DNA of 64,000 nt from Sphingomonas mali NBRC 15500 (GTDB lineage: Bacteria > Pseudomonadota > Alphaproteobacteria > Sphingomonadales > Sphingomonadaceae): positions 1 through 64,000 of the forward strand of contig NZ_BCYX01000008.1 in NCBI RefSeq assembly GCF_001598415.1, read 5' to 3'. Both the position numbers and the translations under genes were made by a program. Under the pieces are notes generated by a model that saw only the letters and a list, made by a program, of their open reading frames with translations, was not told the origin of the DNA and made no database searches. Of this stretch, positions 52,567 through 61,175 are shown piece after piece. Every line of letters starts with the position of its first letter. Position 1 is the first letter of the stretch.

Positions 52567-53361
52567 ATGGTGCAAATGGCGAGTGAGGTGGGGGCAATGC
52601 TGCGTGACTGGCGCGCGCGCCGGCGGGTGAGCCAGCTCGACCTCGCGCTCGACGCCGATGTTTCGGCGCGCCATCTGAGCTTCGTCGAGACCGGCCGCGC
52701 ACGGCCCAGCCGCGACCTGTTGTTGCGCTTGTCCGAGCAGCTCGACGTGCCGCGGCGCGACCAGAATGCGCTGCTGCTGGCGGCGGGGTTCGCACCGGCT
52801 TTCCCCGAACGCGACCTCACCGATCCGGCGCTCGACGCGGTACGCGCGGCGCTCGAAACGGTGCTGACCGCGCACGAGCCTTTCCCCGCGCTGATCGTCG
52901 ATCGTCACATGACGATGATCTCGGCCAATCGCGCGCTGGCACCGTTGATCGAGGGTGTCGATCCGGCCTTGCTCGAACCGCCGGTCAACGTGTTGCGGCT
53001 GACGCTCCACCCCGATGGCGTGTCGAAGAATATCGTCAATCTTGCCGAATGGCGGGGCTTTCTGCTGCGCGCGCTCGATCGCGAGATCGCGCAGAGCGGC
53101 GACACGACGCTGATCGCGTTGCGCGAAGAGATGGAGCTTTATCCCAAGGGCCCGGCGTCGGACGTCCGGCCGCGCGACTTCGCCGGGGTCGCGGTGCCGT
53201 TCCGATACCAGCGCGGCGACCGCATCCTGTCGTTCTACAGCGCGCGAACCGTGTTCGGCTCGCCGATCGACCTGACGCTCGACGACCTTGCGTTGGAAAC
53301 TTTCCTGCCGGCCGACGCCCAAACGGCTGAGGCGATGCGGGTGCTGTGCCCGCCGGCATAA
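52567..53361 (+). CDS. XRE-family regulator with MmyB-like sensor domain
   Basis: 264 residues. An N-terminal HTH (RRVSQLDLALDADVSARHLSFVETGRA) is joined to a MmyB-like ligand-binding domain (HPDGVSKNIVNLAEWRGFLLRAL), which in the family binds fatty-acid-like ligands. ATG 52567 is preferred over the TTG at 52552 as AAAGGA lies 6 bases before it. It very likely binds the ATTACCTGACAGGTAAT operator to control the divergent hydrolase. Confidence 0.9.
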   Translation: MVQMASEVGAMLRDWRARRRVSQLDLALDADVSARHLSFVETGRARPSRDLLLRLSEQLDVPRRDQNALLLAAGFAPAFPERDLTDPALDAVRAALETVLTAHEPFPALIVDRHMTMISANRALAPLIEGVDPALLEPPVNVLRLTLHPDGVSKNIVNLAEWRGFLLRALDREIAQSGDTTLIALREEMELYPKGPASDVRPRDFAGVAVPFRYQRGDRILSFYSARTVFGSPIDLTLDDLALETFLPADAQTAEAMRVLCPPA

Positions 53362-53363
53362 GC

Positions 53364-53522
53364 TCCCCTCCCTGCAAGGGAGGGGTAGCAGGTGGGTGCG
53401 CGCGTCTGCGCGCTCAAAAGACTCATTGGTCGATCGCCAAAACAGCGCCGGACGAGGCATCGAGCCTCGCCCGTCGCTAAACCCACCCCTTAATCCCCTC
53501 CCTGCAAGCAGGGAGGGGAGAC
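53364..53522. repeat. Family C composite repeat
   Basis: CTCCCCTCCCTGCAAGGGAG with GGGTAGCAGGTGGGTG at the left and ACCCACCCCTTAATCCCC with CTGCAAGCAGGGAGGGGAG at the right are mirror arms enclosing about 80 bases. This is the same layout as 20757-20885 and fills the gap between the XRE and the dehydrogenase genes. Confidence 0.75.
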
Positions 53523-53535
53523 TCGAAAGTCCGGC

Positions 53536-55716
53536 CTAGGGCTTTCCCGCCGGTTTCCCCGCCGCCCCTTGCGGCAAATTCTTCTTCGCCCAATTCGCTT
53601 CATCGATCACATAAAGCCGGATCAGCTGCGCCTGTTCCGGGCTCATCACCTTGGCGAAGCTGACCATGCCGTTCTTCGCCAGCGCGCCGTCGATCAGGAT
53701 CGACTTCCAGGTATCGGCATCGGCCAGGACACCCGATCGCTGGAGATCGGGGAGAACACCGCCACCGCCGGCGCTTGCGCCGTGGCAGACCTGGCAATAG
53801 CGGCCGAACAATTGCTGGCCGGTGGCGATCTGTTCGGGCCGCGCGGTCGATGGCGGTGGATTGAACGGGCCCGCCGGAAGCGCGACGCGCGTCGGCAATT
53901 GCGCCGTTCCGCCCAGCTTGAACACCAGCAAGCGTGGCAGGTTGGGCACGTTCTTGGCGGCACCAATCGCATAGCCGATGGAGAGCGGCAGCGCGCCGCC
54001 CCGCCCGGTCAGTACCGCGACATATTGCTGCCCCTTGACCGTGAAGGTGGCGGCCCCGGCCATGATCCCTGATTGCGTCGGATAGGCCCAGAGCTGCTTG
54101 CCGCTATCGGCGGCGTACGCGCGGAACTCGCCGAGCGCGGTGCCCTGGAACACCAGATTGCCCGCGGTGGTCATCGTGCCGCCGTTCCACGGGGTCGGAT
54201 AATCGACCCGCCAGCGCTCCTTGTTGGCGACCGGGTCCCAGGCGACCAGCGCGCCGGTCGCGCCGGCGGTGATCGCGCCGATGGTCTTGGCGTCGTGCGG
54301 GTACATGCCGGCCGACATATTGGTACCGACGTTGAAGCCGATCGGCTCGCGCGTGCCGCTAGCGGCATCGGGCGGGATATAGGCGAGCCCGACCTGTTCC
54401 TGAGCGGGCACATAGACCAGGCCCGCTTTCGGGTTGAAGCTCATCGGCTGCCAATTGTGCGCGGCGAGCGCCGAGGGCACCGCAAGGAACGGCTTGCCGG
54501 TCTTGTAGAAGCGCGCTGCGGGATTCTCGTTCGGCCGCCCTGTCCTGAGGTCGTAGCTGTCCGCCCAATTGACCGACTTGATGAATTTTCCGGCGTTGAT
54601 CAGCTTGCCGTTGGTGCGGTCGACGACAAAGAAGAAGCCGTTCTTCGGCGCCTGCATCAGCACCTTGCGCTTCTGGCCGTTCATGGTGAGGTCGGCGAGG
54701 ATGATCGGCTGGGTCGCGGTGAAGTCCCAGCTTTCCGCCGGCGTCTCCTGATAATGCCAGAGATATTCGCCGGTGTCGGGCTTCAGCGCCACGATCGACG
54801 ACAGGAACAGATTGTCGCCCTGGCCCTCGGACCGCAGGCCGTGGTTCCAAGGGCTGCCGTTGCCGACGCCGAGATAGAGCTGGTCGAGCTCGGGATCGTA
54901 GATGATCGAATCCCACACCGTGCCGCCGCCGCCCGATTGCTTCCACTGGCCGTTCGCCGACCAGGTCGCGTTCGCGGCCCTGGAGAGTACCGCGTCGGAC
55001 GCCTCGCCATCGGCGGCGAGAGTCGGGTTGGGCACCGTGTAGAAGCGCCAGCGCTTGGCGCCGGTATCGGCGTCATAGGCGGTGACATAGCCGCGCACGC
55101 CGAATTCGGCGCCGCCATTGCCGATGATCACCATGCCCTTCACCACGCGCGGCACGCCGGTGATCGTATAGGGTTTGGAATTGTCGGTGGTCTGGACGCT
55201 CCACAGCGGCTTGCCGGTCGGGGCGTCGATCGCGATCAGCCGGCCGTCGAGCGTGCCGAGATAGAGCTTCCCTTTCCACGCCGCGACGCCGCGATTGACG
55301 ACGTCGCAGCACGCCTGGACGCCCTTGGTCTTGTCGACGCCGGGATCGTAGTCCCACAATTTCTTGCCGGAGAGGGCGTCGTACGCGAACAGCTTCGACC
55401 ACGGCCCGGTGACGTAGATCGTCCCATCGATCACCACCGGAGTGGATTCCTGACCGCGCGCGTCGGGCAGGTCGGCATACCAGGACAGGCCGAGCGATCC
55501 GACATTGCCGGCGTTGATCTGGGTCAGCGGGCTGTAGCGCTGCTCGTTGTAATTGAATCCGGTCATCGCCCAGTCGGCGCCGTTGCCGCCGCTGGTCAGA
55601 TAGGCGGAGTCGATCTTCGCGGCGCCCACCGCGCCCGACGGCGCCGGCGAATTGTCGCTCGACGATCCGCATCCGGCCAGCACGGCCGCTCCCAGCAACG
55701 CGATCCAGCTCCGCAT
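53536..55716 (-). CDS. PQQ-dependent quinohemoprotein dehydrogenase, lipoprotein form
   Basis: 726 residues. An 8-bladed PQQ propeller with the vicinal-cysteine VQACCDVVNRG and ...WDSIIYDPELDQLYLGVGNGSPWN block, then a C-terminal cytochrome c domain with heme motif YCQVCHG. This is the quinohemoprotein alcohol dehydrogenase plan, in which electrons pass from PQQ to heme. The start MRSWIALLGAAVLAGCGSS carries a lipobox (LAGC), so it is probably a membrane-anchored lipoprotein rather than a soluble periplasmic enzyme. ATG 55716 is used; the earlier ORF start adds 41 unrelated residues. It is divergent from the sterol-desaturase-family gene. Confidence 0.9.
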   Translation of the reverse strand: MRSWIALLGAAVLAGCGSSSDNSPAPSGAVGAAKIDSAYLTSGGNGADWAMTGFNYNEQRYSPLTQINAGNVGSLGLSWYADLPDARGQESTPVVIDGTIYVTGPWSKLFAYDALSGKKLWDYDPGVDKTKGVQACCDVVNRGVAAWKGKLYLGTLDGRLIAIDAPTGKPLWSVQTTDNSKPYTITGVPRVVKGMVIIGNGGAEFGVRGYVTAYDADTGAKRWRFYTVPNPTLAADGEASDAVLSRAANATWSANGQWKQSGGGGTVWDSIIYDPELDQLYLGVGNGSPWNHGLRSEGQGDNLFLSSIVALKPDTGEYLWHYQETPAESWDFTATQPIILADLTMNGQKRKVLMQAPKNGFFFVVDRTNGKLINAGKFIKSVNWADSYDLRTGRPNENPAARFYKTGKPFLAVPSALAAHNWQPMSFNPKAGLVYVPAQEQVGLAYIPPDAASGTREPIGFNVGTNMSAGMYPHDAKTIGAITAGATGALVAWDPVANKERWRVDYPTPWNGGTMTTAGNLVFQGTALGEFRAYAADSGKQLWAYPTQSGIMAGAATFTVKGQQYVAVLTGRGGALPLSIGYAIGAAKNVPNLPRLLVFKLGGTAQLPTRVALPAGPFNPPPSTARPEQIATGQQLFGRYCQVCHGASAGGGGVLPDLQRSGVLADADTWKSILIDGALAKNGMVSFAKVMSPEQAQLIRLYVIDEANWAKKNLPQGAAGKPAGKP

Positions 55717-55826
55717 GTCGTTACCCCTCCACCATACTCTTTCTTCGAAGAGTCGCTGGCAGTCGATAGCGCGGCGGGGGGCTGCGTGGTAGAGGGTGCT
55801 TAACCGTATCGGGATAGGGGATACCG

Positions 55827-56990
55827 ATGGCCAATCCACTCGACCATTTGCGCGACGAGCTCGAAGCGCCCGTCGCGATCCGCAATTTCGGCAGCGGCTG
55901 GTATTCGGGCTTCTTCGCCCTCGTCCTGGCGATCGCCGGCTTCGGCCTTGTCGTTGCGTTGCGCTGGCCGGGCTGGTTCGCGACGCCTGAGCTGCAGGCG
56001 GTCGAGAAGACCCTGTGGTTCCGGCCTGTCGTCCATGCCGTGCTGATCTCCAGCTATGCGCTGGCGCTGCTCAGCCTGATGCTGCGGACGAAGAAGGCGA
56101 TCGGCTTTACCGCGCTCGCGATCGGCATTGCCGCGGCGTTGCTCGGCGGCGCCAATGTCTCGCCGCGCGAGACGCACGATTGGGGCATATTCTTCGGGGT
56201 CGACTTCTTCGTCGTGAACCTGATCGCCGCAGGGCTGATGTTCGCGCCGATCGAGCGGTTCTGGCCGCACAATAGGGACCAGCGCCTGTTCCGCACCGAG
56301 TGGCGCGAGGACCTGTTCTATTATCTGCTGAGCTCGATGCTCGTGCAGGTCTTCACCTATCTCGCGCTGGCCCCGTCGAGCATCATCAACGCCAACACCG
56401 TGTCGCTCGCCGGCATCCGCGCGGCGATCGGCGGGCAGCCCTGGGTCCTGCAGTTTGTCGAAGCGATGCTGCTGACCGACTTCGTGCAATATTGGTTTCA
56501 CCGCGCTTTCCACCGCGTGCCGTTCCTGTGGGGATTCCACGCGGTCCATCATTCGGCCAAGGCGATGGACTGGCTGGCCGGCGCGCGGATGCATTTCGTC
56601 GAGATCATCCTGCTGCGCAGCGTGACCTCGTTGCCCTTGCTGACCTTCGGTTTTCTGCCCTCGGTGATGCAGGCCTATGTCGCCTTGGTGTACATCTATT
56701 CGGGGCTGGTCCACGCCAATCTGAAGGGCGATTTCGACCGCTTCGGCCATTTCATGGTGACGCCGCGTTTCCACCATTGGCACCACGGCCTCGAAGCCGA
56801 AGCGGTCGACGTCAATTTCGCGATCCACTTTCCGCTCTGGGACAAATTGTTCGGGACGTTCCATCTGCCGGCGGGCCGCTGGCCGCAGGGCTATGGCATC
56901 CCGGAGAAGATGCCGCAGGGGTATCTCAAGCAGCTCGCTTACCCGTTCGTGCGCAGCCAGAGAGCAATCGACGCGGCGAAAGCGGAATAG
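55827..56990 (+). CDS. Sterol desaturase / fatty acid hydroxylase family protein
   Basis: 387 residues, integral membrane. The diiron histidine boxes HRAFH, HAVHH and HHWHH are present, in the order of the fatty acid hydroxylase superfamily (Pfam FA_hydroxylase). It would hydroxylate or desaturate a lipid at the membrane; substrate not known. ATG at 55827 directly follows a GGGATAC region. It is divergent from the PQQ dehydrogenase, with 110 bases between, and followed by a DUF2200 gene after 3 bases. Confidence 0.85.
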   Translation: MANPLDHLRDELEAPVAIRNFGSGWYSGFFALVLAIAGFGLVVALRWPGWFATPELQAVEKTLWFRPVVHAVLISSYALALLSLMLRTKKAIGFTALAIGIAAALLGGANVSPRETHDWGIFFGVDFFVVNLIAAGLMFAPIERFWPHNRDQRLFRTEWREDLFYYLLSSMLVQVFTYLALAPSSIINANTVSLAGIRAAIGGQPWVLQFVEAMLLTDFVQYWFHRAFHRVPFLWGFHAVHHSAKAMDWLAGARMHFVEIILLRSVTSLPLLTFGFLPSVMQAYVALVYIYSGLVHANLKGDFDRFGHFMVTPRFHHWHHGLEAEAVDVNFAIHFPLWDKLFGTFHLPAGRWPQGYGIPEKMPQGYLKQLAYPFVRSQRAIDAAKAE

Positions 56991-56993
56991 GCA

Positions 56994-57341
56994 ATGCCGC
57001 ATCGCATTTATGCGACGAGCGTCGCGAGCGTGTACGTCCACTACATCGCCAAGGCCGAGCGGAAGGGGCGAACGCAAGCCGAAGTCGACGAGATCATATG
57101 CTGGTTGACCGGCTATACCCGCGAAGGATTGGCCAAAGAGCTGGCGCGTAATACGAGTTTCGAGGATTTCTTCGCCCGCGCGCCCGGCCTCAATCCTGCA
57201 CGATCTGCGATCACCGGTACGATCTGCGGCGTGCGCATCGAGAATATCGATGAGCCGCTGATGCGCGAAATCCGCTACCTGGACAAACTGGTCGATGAGC
57301 TCGCGAACGGCCGGCCTATGGAAAAAATCCTGCGCCAGTAA
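56994..57341 (+). CDS. DUF2200 domain protein
   Basis: 115 residues. [21 protein letters not shown] and [17 protein letters not shown] are the DUF2200 signature. Function is not established. It starts 3 bases after the sterol-desaturase-family stop, so the two are likely co-transcribed. Convergent with map. Confidence 0.85.
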   Translation: MPHRIYATSVASVYVHYIAKAERKGRTQAEVDEIICWLTGYTREGLAKELARNTSFEDFFARAPGLNPARSAITGTICGVRIENIDEPLMREIRYLDKLVDELANGRPMEKILRQ

Positions 57342-57357
57342 AGCGCTAGATCATCCA

Positions 57358-58185
57358 TCAGTAAGGCGGCCGGTCGTACCCCTTGGGGCTGGCGGTGAAG
57401 ATCTCGCAGCCGGTCTCGGTGATACCGATCGAATGTTCGAACTGCGCCGACAGCGAGCGATCGCGGGTCACCGCGGTCCAGCCGTCGTCGAGCAATTTCA
57501 CGTCGGGCTTGCCGATGTTGATCATCGGCTCGATCGTGAAGATCATGCCCGGCTTGAGCTCGGGGCCGGTACCGGGGCGACCGACATGAACGACCTCGGG
57601 CGCATCGTGGAACAGCTTGCCGACGCCGTGCCCACAGAAATCGCGCACCACGCCAAAGCGATGGCGCTCGGCATGCGTCTGGATGGCGTGCGCGACATCG
57701 CCCATCGTGTTGCCCGGTCTGGCCTGCTCGATCCCGAGCATCAGACATTCATAGGTCACGTCGACCAGCCGCTTCGCCTTGATCGGCACATTGTCGCCAA
57801 CCAGGTACATCCGGCTGGTGTCGCCGTGCCATCCGTCGAGCAATGGGGTCACGTCGATATTGACGATGTCGCCGTCCTTGAGCTGGCGGTCCGACGGGAT
57901 GCCGTGGCAGACGACATGGTTGATCGAGATGCAGCTCGAATGCGTATAGCCGCGATAGCCGAGCGTCGCGGGCGCGGCGCCGCCGGCGATCATGAAATTG
58001 CGGATCAAATCGTCGAGCTCGGCGGTGGTCACGCCCGGCACGACGTGCGGCACCAGCATGTCGAGCGTCTCGGCGGCAAGGCGCCCGGCACGATGCATGC
58101 CGTCGAACGCGTCGCGGCCATAGAGCTTGATCGCGCCATTGCGCGCGAGGTTCATGTCGCTGGTGACAGTCACATATTCGGTCAT
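57358..58185 (-). CDS. map: Methionine aminopeptidase type I
   Basis: 275 residues. Removes N-terminal methionine from new proteins. Metal ligands lie in NIDVTPLLDGWHGDTS (Asp, Asp), GHGVGKLFH (His), FTIEPM (Glu) and QFEHSI (Glu). The fold starts at DGMHRAGRLAAETLDML. ATG 58185 gives MTEYVTVTSDMN; the longer upstream frame crosses the divergent cinA-like gene and is rejected. Confidence 0.95.
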   Translation of the reverse strand: MTEYVTVTSDMNLARNGAIKLYGRDAFDGMHRAGRLAAETLDMLVPHVVPGVTTAELDDLIRNFMIAGGAAPATLGYRGYTHSSCISINHVVCHGIPSDRQLKDGDIVNIDVTPLLDGWHGDTSRMYLVGDNVPIKAKRLVDVTYECLMLGIEQARPGNTMGDVAHAIQTHAERHRFGVVRDFCGHGVGKLFHDAPEVVHVGRPGTGPELKPGMIFTIEPMINIGKPDVKLLDDGWTAVTRDRSLSAQFEHSIGITETGCEIFTASPKGYDRPPY

Positions 58186-58237
58186 GGCGAACGATATAAC
58201 GATGACGCGCCGATTTTGCGAGGCTATCGCTGATCCC

Positions 58238-59005
58238 ATGACCGGCCAAGCGAATGAGAGGATCTGGACCGCGGCGCTTGTCGTGATCGGCGACGAAATC
58301 CTGTCGGGGCGCACCCAGGACAAGAATGTCGCGCAGATCGCCGCCTGGCTCAATGTCCAGGGTATCCGGCTGGCCGAGGTTCGGGTGGTCGGCGACGTCA
58401 CCGCGGCGATCGTCGAGGCGGTAAACCAGCTGCGTGCGCGCAACGACTATCTCTTCACCACCGGCGGGATCGGCCCGACGCATGACGACATCACCGTCGA
58501 TGCGATCGCCGAGGCACTGGGTGTGGGCGTTACCTATCACCCCAAGGCGCTCGCCACGCTCGAACGCTATTATGAAAGCCGCGGCGGCCTGACCGAAGCG
58601 CGCAAACGGATGGCGCGCGTGCCCGAGGGCGCCGAGCTGATCGAGAATCGCGTATCGGGCGCCCCCGGCATTCGTATCGGCAATGTCTTCATCATGGCGG
58701 GCGTGCCGCACATTACCGCGGGCATGCTCGACGCGCTGACCGGCACGCTCGAAGGCGGGCGTCCGGTGATCAGCCGCACGATCGGCTGCTGGGTGGCCGA
58801 AAGCGAAGTGGCCGATATCCTACGCGAGGCGGAAAAGGCGCATGAAGGCGTTGCGATCGGCAGCTATCCGTTCTTTCGCGACGGCCGCGTCGGTGCGAAC
58901 TTCGTGGTGCGGAGCCCCGATCAGGCATTGGTCGACACTACCATCGCCGACTTGACGGCGCGGCTGGAGGCGGCGGGCCGAGAGGTCGTCGCGGACGGCA
59001 TCTGA
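58238..59005 (+). CDS. CinA-like molybdopterin-binding domain protein
   Basis: 255 residues corresponding to the N-terminal (MoCF_biosynth-like) half of CinA: VVIGDEILSGRTQDKN, TTGGIGPTHDDITVDAIAEAL and VFIMAGVPHI are typical, while the C-terminal nicotinamide-nucleotide amidohydrolase domain is absent. The function of the stand-alone form is uncertain. ATG 58238 is chosen; 58202 is an alternative adding 12 residues. The downstream CYTH gene overlaps its stop codon. Confidence 0.88.
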   Translation: MTGQANERIWTAALVVIGDEILSGRTQDKNVAQIAAWLNVQGIRLAEVRVVGDVTAAIVEAVNQLRARNDYLFTTGGIGPTHDDITVDAIAEALGVGVTYHPKALATLERYYESRGGLTEARKRMARVPEGAELIENRVSGAPGIRIGNVFIMAGVPHITAGMLDALTGTLEGGRPVISRTIGCWVAESEVADILREAEKAHEGVAIGSYPFFRDGRVGANFVVRSPDQALVDTTIADLTARLEAAGREVVADGI

Positions 59006-59520
59006 CCGCGCGACACATCCCGAAATATAGCGTCGTCGAACGCGAGCGGCGCTTCCTCGTCGACCCCGCGCTGGCGCCCGCGCTCGATGCGGCGGCGGCG
59101 CGGCTGATCGAAGATCGCTATCTGCCCGGCACCGGCTTGCGGTTGCGCCGCGTGACGGCGCCCGATGGATCGGTGGTATGCAAGCTCGGCAAGAAATATC
59201 TCGGTACAGGCCTGTCGTCGCGCCCGATGACCAACATCTATCTCGACGCGGCTGAATATGGCGCGCTGGCGGCGCTGCCGGCGGCCGTGCTGGTCAAACG
59301 GCGGCACGACGTTGGCGGCGGGTTCGCGATCGACGTGTTCGAGGGCGCGCTGGCCGGACTGATCCTGGCGGAGATATCTGCGGACGACGATGCTGAGCTT
59401 GCCGCGATCGTCATGCCGTCCTGGTGCACCGCCGAGGTTACCGAGGACGTCGCTTATGCCGGCGGCACGCTCGCGATAGAGGGATGGCACGCGACGGCCG
59501 CCCATGTGTTGTCACGATAG
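59002..59520 (+). CDS. CYTH-domain protein with probable CTG start
   Basis: About 172 residues. ERERRFLV near the N-terminus, then RLRRV, KLGKKY and ILAEISADDD are CYTH (triphosphate tunnel enzyme) features; the family includes thiamine-triphosphatases and class IV adenylate cyclases, so the ligand is not assigned. There is no ATG, GTG or TTG in frame before the conserved EREE-type block; the frame opens at CTG 59002, overlapping the CinA-like TGA (CTGA). Later TTG 59137 would remove the EXEXK-like motif. It is probably translationally coupled. Confidence 0.75.
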   Translation: MTARHIPKYSVVERERRFLVDPALAPALDAAAARLIEDRYLPGTGLRLRRVTAPDGSVVCKLGKKYLGTGLSSRPMTNIYLDAAEYGALAALPAAVLVKRRHDVGGGFAIDVFEGALAGLILAEISADDDAELAAIVMPSWCTAEVTEDVAYAGGTLAIEGWHATAAHVLSR

Positions 59521-59536
59521 CAGAAGGAGACGAGCG

Positions 59537-59914
59537 ATGAAGGTCGGTGCGATGATGCTGGTGCCCGCGATCTTGCTTGCCGGCTGTAGCGGCGGAGGTG
59601 TCGGCGGCAACGCCGCGGCGCCGGCCGCCCCGGCAACACCCGACCCGGTCGAGGTCAAATTCCGCGCGCTCAATACGGTGCAGCAGCGCGTCGCCTTGTT
59701 CCGCGCGATCTACGACGCCGATTACACGTGCAAGAAGATCGTCTCGATCGTCGAAAAGCCACGTAACGAGGGTCGGCCGGTATGGCTGGTGACCTGCGAC
59801 GACCAGGGCGAGTATGTGATCACGCTGGTCCCGGGCGGCACCTTTACCGTCAGCGGCGTGCCGCAACCCAAGGGCAGTTTCCGACGCGCGACCCCGAGTC
59901 CGTCGCCCCAATAG
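59537..59914 (+). CDS. Small lipoprotein
   Basis: 125 residues. MMLVPAILLAGCSGGG shows a lipoprotein signal with a lipobox (LAGC). The mature part holds an Ala/Pro-rich linker and a conserved-looking VEVKFRALNTVQQRVALFRAIYDADYTCKKI block with two cysteines. Function unknown. AAGGAGA lies 7 bases before ATG 59537. It follows the CYTH gene by 16 bases on the same strand. Confidence 0.75.
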   Translation: MKVGAMMLVPAILLAGCSGGGVGGNAAAPAAPATPDPVEVKFRALNTVQQRVALFRAIYDADYTCKKIVSIVEKPRNEGRPVWLVTCDDQGEYVITLVPGGTFTVSGVPQPKGSFRRATPSPSPQ

Positions 59915-59994
59915 TGGCGACGACGCAACCGCGGCTAGGCCCGAAGACCGAGCGGGCTCTCTCACGCGCCGGAATGGGGTACCCGAGCACAGGT

Positions 59995-60780
59995 TTACCG
60001 GATCGCGTTTTTCGTGCTCAGCGCGGCGAATAAATGTCCCGTCGGCAATTGGCCCGTGCGGAGCGTCCGTTCTGGCGCGATCCGGGCGAGGAAATAGCGC
60101 CAGCTTTCCGGGCTCCAGAAGTTGATATGGCCCGCATAGGATTCGAATTCCGAATGATATTCCTTGGCGGGAAGGTGGTCCTCCCGCCCATCGGGCACCG
60201 TCAATATGAGCGTGCCGGTGGCTGACACGATATCGAGCAAGCGCCTGACGACCGTTTCGGGATCCACCGTGTGTTCAAGCACTTCCATCAGGAACACCGC
60301 GTCGTAGCTCGATGACTCGGGAAGGTCCGACAGCGCGCTGAAGAACAGTTCGGCATCGGGACAGGCCCGTTTGGCCATCGCCAGCTTTACGTCACTGACA
60401 TCGCATCCGAAGAGCGAGGAATCCGGATATCGTGCCCGCATGAGGCGCAACAGGCACCCCGCATGGCATCCTATGTCCAACACTCGCTTGCCGGCAATGT
60501 CGACCTCTTCCGCATCGCATCGATCAAGCAGAAGGCGGGCCATCGCAAGGCGGCTTGCGTCGAAATAATGCTCGAGAAATGCCGGCGTCGGCCATTCTCC
60601 GGTCAGCGCATTGTGCTGCACCACCGGAAGGATCTTCTGGAGCAAGTCCGCGGCGTTGCGCGCATCGGCCGAGGTTGGTCGATACTGCGCGCCAGGATCG
60701 GTCCTTACGATCCTGTAGCCGCAACGCGCAAATGCGGACTGAACCAAGGTTTTACCCAGGGACATCGGAGCATGGGCCAT
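59995..60780 (-). CDS. Class I SAM-dependent methyltransferase
   Basis: 261 residues. Motif I KRVLDIGCHAGCLLRLM, motif post-I LFGCDVSDVKLAMAK and the DAVFLMEVLEHTVDPE block mark a class I methyltransferase of the UbiE/COQ5-like or O-antigen/sugar type. The C-terminal region (AGHINFWSPESWRYFLARI) resembles methyltransferases in polysaccharide clusters. ATG 60780 follows GGAGGA by 5 bases. Codon use and GC appear lower than its neighbours, consistent with transfer. Substrate unknown. Confidence 0.82.
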   Translation of the reverse strand: MAHAPMSLGKTLVQSAFARCGYRIVRTDPGAQYRPTSADARNAADLLQKILPVVQHNALTGEWPTPAFLEHYFDASRLAMARLLLDRCDAEEVDIAGKRVLDIGCHAGCLLRLMRARYPDSSLFGCDVSDVKLAMAKRACPDAELFFSALSDLPESSSYDAVFLMEVLEHTVDPETVVRRLLDIVSATGTLILTVPDGREDHLPAKEYHSEFESYAGHINFWSPESWRYFLARIAPERTLRTGQLPTGHLFAALSTKNAIR

Positions 60781-61175
60781 CTGTCCTCCGTCGCGCGAAC
60801 GCGCCAGTTGTCTAAGTACGAACTCGAGTGCGTCTCGTATGCCGCCGCAGGCAGCCTCTCTTCGGACTCCGATTGTCACCCATCTCAGTCTCAACACGAT
60901 CGAGTCTCGGCTCGGCCGGTTGCGCCCCAAAACGGCTGATGCGCACCTACATGAGCGACAACCTGCCGCCTCTCCCGAGGGCAACCGGAAAGCGGTCGTC
61001 CGTTCACCAGCCCGGATCGATGCCGGAAAACGCTGAGGCCACCCTCGGCCATACCGCGACGGGGGATGGTACCTCGAATCGGCCGCCCCAACTGAGATTG
61101 AGGATCGGAGCGGGTGAAGGGAAGCGAACCCTCGTCGTAAGCTTGGATTTGCAACTGGCGTGTATGTAAAAGGCG
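60781..61175. other. 395-base gap with no convincing gene
   Basis: Open frames at 60828-61169 (+) and 60891-61154 (-) lack ribosome binding sites and recognisable domains. The gap appears less GC-rich than the rest. Its only clear content is the tRNA-Gly 3' fragment at 61107-61147. The rest shows nothing I can name. Confidence 0.6.
61107..61147 (-). pseudogene. 3' fragment of a tRNA-Gly gene (likely att scar)
   Basis: Read on the minus strand, 41 bases begin in the anticodon arm (TCCAAGCTTACGACGAGGG), continue with an intact T-arm (GAGGG-TTCGCTT-CCCTT) and end in CACCCGCTCC, the acceptor 3' strand plus discriminator and CC of tRNA-Gly (GCGGG...CCCGC-TCC). There is no 5' half. The T-loop has C where A58 is normally invariant. 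Such 3' tRNA halves are the usual remains of integrase attachment sites. Confidence 0.7.

Noticed and set aside
54073..55803. 576-residue + frame opposite the PQQ dehydrogenase
   Set aside because: Shadow; the dehydrogenase has full domain structure and heme motif on the minus strand.
60828..61169. 113-residue + frame in the gap before the HlyD gene
   Set aside because: No ribosome binding site, no domain, overlaps the tRNA-Gly fragment.
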